DNA of 64,000 nt. Source: JAPULR01 sp965238215 (GTDB lineage: Bacteria > Chloroflexota > Dehalococcoidia > Lucifugimonadales > GCA-2712585). Below, piece by piece: positions 61,396 to 64,000 of this stretch. The translations under genes and the position numbers were made by a program. Numbering within the stretch: position 1 is the first letter of the stretch; the number at the start of each line of letters is the position of its first letter. The notes beneath the pieces are model-generated. The model searched no databases. It saw only the letters and a list, made by a program, of their open reading frames with translations, and was not told the DNA's origin. The stretch spans positions 1,984,001-2,048,000 of the forward strand of contig OZ250180.1 in the NCBI GenBank assembly GCA_965238215.1. The letters are read 5' to 3'.

Positions 61396-61760
61396 TTTCG
61401 TTCGCGCTATCGGTGAGATTCAGATTGGAGGTTCTCACAGAGTATATCATTCGCCCACTTCATTACGTATTTGTGTCGTTGGCCGAAAGAGGGCTCCTGC
61501 GAGGGACGTCTCTATGGGGGAGGGATGGCCGTTTTCACGGGAGTAACGGATGGGGTGCTAGGGCGGGTTTGAAACCCGCCGCTACAGGGTACGAGGATAG
61601 AGCCACGCCTCCACGTTCTGAAAGGCCGTCCTTCGTGGGTTAGAGGGGAGAATGGCCCCGGGGATGGGTTTCGGGTGGGGAGTGGGGGTCAGCTTCTTGC
61701 CTGTGATGGTGGGGAGGCGGTAGAATATGCTTTTGTAGTGTAATTGGGAGAGGAACGGTC
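61396..61760. repeat. Intergenic region upstream of rplS with hairpin repeat
   Basis: This region of about 365 bases between divergent genes holds one member of the hairpin family, GGGCGGGTTTGAAACCCGCC at 61561-61580, followed by GCTACAGGG. Otherwise no gene is visible. The promoter for rplS probably lies near 61715-61735, where AT-rich sequence precedes TAGTGTAAT. Confidence 0.6.
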
Positions 61761-62105
61761 ATGGCGGTAAGTTCAGTAATCAACGTACAGGCGAACCCGA
61801 AGATACAGGAGTTCGGCCCGGGAGATTCGGTGAAGGTCAACTATCGGGTTAGGGAAGGGGAGCGGGAGCGGATTCAGGCCTTCCAGGGTGTGGTCATCAA
61901 GCGACGAGGGGAAGGTCCCGGCGCGAACTTCACGGTTCGTCGCGTCACGCAGAATATTGGGGTGGAGCGAACTTTCCCCTTCTATTCGCCCCGAATAGAG
62001 TCGGTGGAAGTGGTGCGACGCGGGAAAGTCCGCCGCGCTCGGCTCTACTACCTGCGGGGCCGCTTCGGACGGGCGGCGCGCATCAAGGAGCGGGGCCGCT
62101 ACTAA
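61761..62105 (+). CDS. rplS: 50S ribosomal protein L19
   Basis: L19 lies at the interface of the ribosomal subunits. It is recognised by EFGPGDSVKVNYRVREGERE, RIQAFQGVVIKRRGEGPGAN, FTVRRVTQNIGVERTFPFYS and the basic end GKVRRARLYYLRGRFGRAAR. At 114 residues it is complete. GGAGAGG lies 7-13 bases before the ATG. It is separated from trmD by the large lipoprotein gene. Confidence 0.97.
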   Translation: MAVSSVINVQANPKIQEFGPGDSVKVNYRVREGERERIQAFQGVVIKRRGEGPGANFTVRRVTQNIGVERTFPFYSPRIESVEVVRRGKVRRARLYYLRGRFGRAARIKERGRY

Positions 62106-62118
62106 ACCTGGGTGGGGA

Positions 62119-62405
62119 GGGCGGTTCGCGAACCGCCCCTACAGGGGATGGCCAGAGTAACGGAATCAGGGCGCCCACAGGGGACGCCCCTGCGGAGGGG
62201 GCGAAGATGGGTCCCCGCCCCCGTCTTCACGAGGGCAGGCAATTCTCGAGGACAACGGAGGGGACGGGCGGTTCGCGAACCGCCCCTACAGGGGATGGCC
62301 AGCGTAACGAAATCAGGGCGCCCACAGGAGACGCCCCTGCGGAGGGGCCGAAGATGGGTCCCCGCCCCCGTCTTCACGAGGGCAGGCTATTCGCGAGGAC
62401 AACGG
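62119..62405. repeat. Tandem duplication of a palindrome-containing repeat unit
   Basis: Two copies of a unit of about 140 bases, offset by 147, lie between rplS and priA. Each starts with the palindrome GGGCGGTTCGCGAACCGCCC (62119-62138 and 62266-62285), then CCTACAGGGGATGGCCAG, a GGGCGCCCACAGG/CCCCTGCGGAGG stem region, AAGATGGGTCCCCGCCCCCG, and TCTTCACGAGGGCAGGC. No coding frame is plausible. The whole lies 30 bases downstream of the L19 stop and may form structured RNA in its transcript. Confidence 0.85.
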
Positions 62406-62491
62406 AGGGGAGGGGCGGATGGTGGTGGAAGGCCGGCGAGATTCTTCGATGCACTCAGAATGACATGCCGGAACGCGCTTCGGGTTGTCGG

Positions 62492-64000
62492 ATGAAGTAC
62501 GCTGAGGTTGCCGTCGACGCGCCCCTGGGGGTAAACCGGACCCTCACCTACAGCATCCCGCAGCGGATGGAAGTGACTCCCGGCCGGCTGGTGTGGGTCC
62601 CCCTCGGTCCGCGACCCGTTCAAGGGATGGTCTTTGAAGTTTCGGACCACACTGGGTTGGAGACAACTCGTCCGGTCATCTCCACCATAGCGCCCAACGC
62701 GCTGTTGCCGACGTGGGGGCTAGAACTGGCCCGATGGTTGAGTCGCTACTATCTCTCGTCCCTCTTTGAGGCGGCTACCCTCATGTTGCCGCCGGGGTTC
62801 AGGACCCGCCTTCGCGCCCATGTCAGAACTGCACGGGAACGACCTTCCGGCCTGATTGAGGAAGAGGAGGCGGTTTATGAGTTCGTTGCCGAGGGGGGGC
62901 GAAAGCCAGAAAACGTAGTCAAACGAGCCTTGGGACGAAGAGCAGGCGCGTCCTTGAATCGGCTGGCGCGGCGGGGGATTCTGGCAAGGGAGTGGGAGAT
63001 AGTCCGTCCGCGCACGGCTCCGCGGTACGAACGCTCGCTGCTGCCGAACGTCCGCGGCGAGGATTCTAGGGATAAGGCGCTGTCTCGGCTTAAGGGCGCG
63101 CCGAGGCAGGCGGCGCTGCTGGTAGAGTCACTGGAACATCCCGGCGGCATTCCCTACAGCGTCGCCATGAAGGAATTTGGAACCTCGGTGGTGAGGGGGC
63201 TGGTGGAAAAGGGTCTACTGGCCCAGGAGTGGATCCGCGGCGATGGACGGCGAAGGTCTCTGGACTACCAGCTGGGGTTGCTGCCAACCCTGACGCCGGA
63301 GCAGGGTCGTGTCGTGGGCTTTGTACGAACTCTTCTCGATGACGAAAGAGCTTCACCTCGCAGCGTCCTGCTCCACGGCGTCACGGGCAGCGGCAAGACG
63401 GAGGTGTACTTGCGCGCGCTGGAGCGGTGCATCGGCCTGGGAAGGAGGGGGATTCTGCTGGTGCCCGAGATTTCGATGACGCCCCAGATGGAAGACCGAA
63501 TCAACGCTCGCTTTCCCGGGAGGGTGGCCTTGCTCCACAGCGGGCTGAGCCTGCAGCGGCGGTTCGATGCCTGGTGGCGCATACGCGGCGGAGCCTACGA
63601 CGTGGTGGTGGGGCCAAGGAGCGCGTTGTTTTCGCCTCTGCCGGATTTGGGCCTCATCGTAATAGACGAGGAGCACGAGTGGAATTATAAGGAGGAGAAT
63701 CAGCCGCCCCGGTATCACGCCAGAGAGACGGCGTGGAAGATTTCTCAGATTTCGGGCGCGCCGCTATTGATGGGCAGCGCCACGCCTGACGTGGCCACGT
63801 ATTATCATGCTTCGCGACGAAGGCACGCCTCGAGGGGAAGGCGGCACCGCCTGTTCCAGCTGCCCTATCGCATAGCGTCGCCGGCAACGCCCTCCACTAA
63901 GAGGGAAGAGTCGTCGGGGGAGACTGAGCAGTCTCCGGCGGGGCCGTCTAGCGAGACTTCGCCCAAACAGAAGATGCGGACGGGGTTGGCCAGGGTTGTA
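62492..64000 (+). CDS. priA: Primosomal protein N' (PriA helicase), 3' partial
   Basis: PriA restarts stalled replication forks. The first 503 residues are visible. The 3'-DNA-binding domain begins YAEVAVDAPLGVNRTLTYSI, then VPLGPRPVQGMVFEV and YYLSSLFEAATLMLPPG. A linker region follows, and the helicase motifs are LLHGVTGSGKTEVYLRALER (Walker A), LLVPEISMTPQM, VGPRSALFSPL, LIVIDEEHEWNYKEENQPPR (DEEH) and LLMGSATPDVATY. After RLFQLPYRIASPA an acidic, Ser-rich stretch of about 30 residues (KREESSGETEQSPAGP) appears to be an insertion. The gene runs off the window. Confidence 0.95.
   Translation, partial: MKYAEVAVDAPLGVNRTLTYSIPQRMEVTPGRLVWVPLGPRPVQGMVFEVSDHTGLETTRPVISTIAPNALLPTWGLELARWLSRYYLSSLFEAATLMLPPGFRTRLRAHVRTARERPSGLIEEEEAVYEFVAEGGRKPENVVKRALGRRAGASLNRLARRGILAREWEIVRPRTAPRYERSLLPNVRGEDSRDKALSRLKGAPRQAALLVESLEHPGGIPYSVAMKEFGTSVVRGLVEKGLLAQEWIRGDGRRRSLDYQLGLLPTLTPEQGRVVGFVRTLLDDERASPRSVLLHGVTGSGKTEVYLRALERCIGLGRRGILLVPEISMTPQMEDRINARFPGRVALLHSGLSLQRRFDAWWRIRGGAYDVVVGPRSALFSPLPDLGLIVIDEEHEWNYKEENQPPRYHARETAWKISQISGAPLLMGSATPDVATYYHASRRRHASRGRRHRLFQLPYRIASPATPSTKREESSGETEQSPAGPSSETSPKQKMRTGLARVV

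Overview
This is a GC-rich bacterial chromosome segment, most likely from a member of the Chloroflexota close to the Dehalococcoidia/SAR202 lineages. That placement is an inference from gene content: an adenosylcobalamin-dependent ribonucleotide reductase encoded with NrdR, an rsmH-ftsA-ftsZ cluster with no mur, ftsI, ftsW or mraZ genes beside it, lipoproteins with long Pro-Thr linkers, a luciferase-type flavin oxidoreductase beside an acyl-CoA dehydrogenase, and a large, Bacillus-type SRP RNA. Most of the window is ordinary chromosome. Genes lie in short operons on both strands, separated by intergenic islands of palindromic repeats. No transposase, integrase, CRISPR array or phage structural gene was seen.

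Layout. 1-1114: end of an ammonium transporter. 1578-6762: a compact four-gene cassette with a coiled-coil protein, a P-loop-like protein that appears to have lost its ATPase motifs, a BrxD-like (DUF2791-type) ATPase and an SNF2 helicase. 6828-13615: a Na+/H+ antiporter-rhodanese fusion, small membrane proteins, a Pro-Thr lipoprotein, a HAD fusion, a DinB-like protein and galU. 13832-17123: a structured repeat, SRP RNA, rsmA-ispE and lgt. 17155-28237: recJ, a toxin remnant with an HTH gene, fabF, a B12-binding radical SAM enzyme, mtaB, a metallo-beta-lactamase-fold hydrolase, a VOC protein, the flavin oxidoreductase and the acyl-CoA dehydrogenase. 28446-33152: a proVWX glycine betaine transporter and an AIM24-like protein. 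33200-37131: a defence island with a C5 DNA methyltransferase, a Vsr-type endonuclease and a MORC-like GHKL ATPase-nuclease gene split by a frameshift, followed by tRNA-Arg and tRNA-His. 37430-43058: repeats, pepA, degV, a HAAS membrane protein with its PadR regulator, and a small membrane protein. 43075-49452: a 1129-residue surface protein flanked by paralogous small membrane genes, then yggT-proC and pdxA. 49472-52713: nrdR-wHTH-nrdJ. 53242-56713: rsmH-ftsA-ftsZ. 57189-64000: mog, trmD, a 971-residue repeat-containing metallopeptidase-like lipoprotein, rplS and the start of priA.

The best candidate for an undescribed system is the 1578-6762 cassette. Its four genes are packed with gaps of 4, 6 and 12 bases. 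It has BREX-like parts (a BrxD-type ATPase and an SNF2 helicase) but no PglZ, methylase or nuclease, and it pairs a catalytic ATPase with a degenerate relative. Other signals worth checking are a roughly 135-bp double-hairpin repeat present in two intergenic regions (13832-13969 and 39767-39895), a family of intergenic hairpins whose stems vary while keeping pairing, a Pro-Trp-Asp-Gly repeat array fused to an HExxH domain and placed between trmD and rplS, and rsmA, whose only canonical start codons lie inside the SRP RNA.
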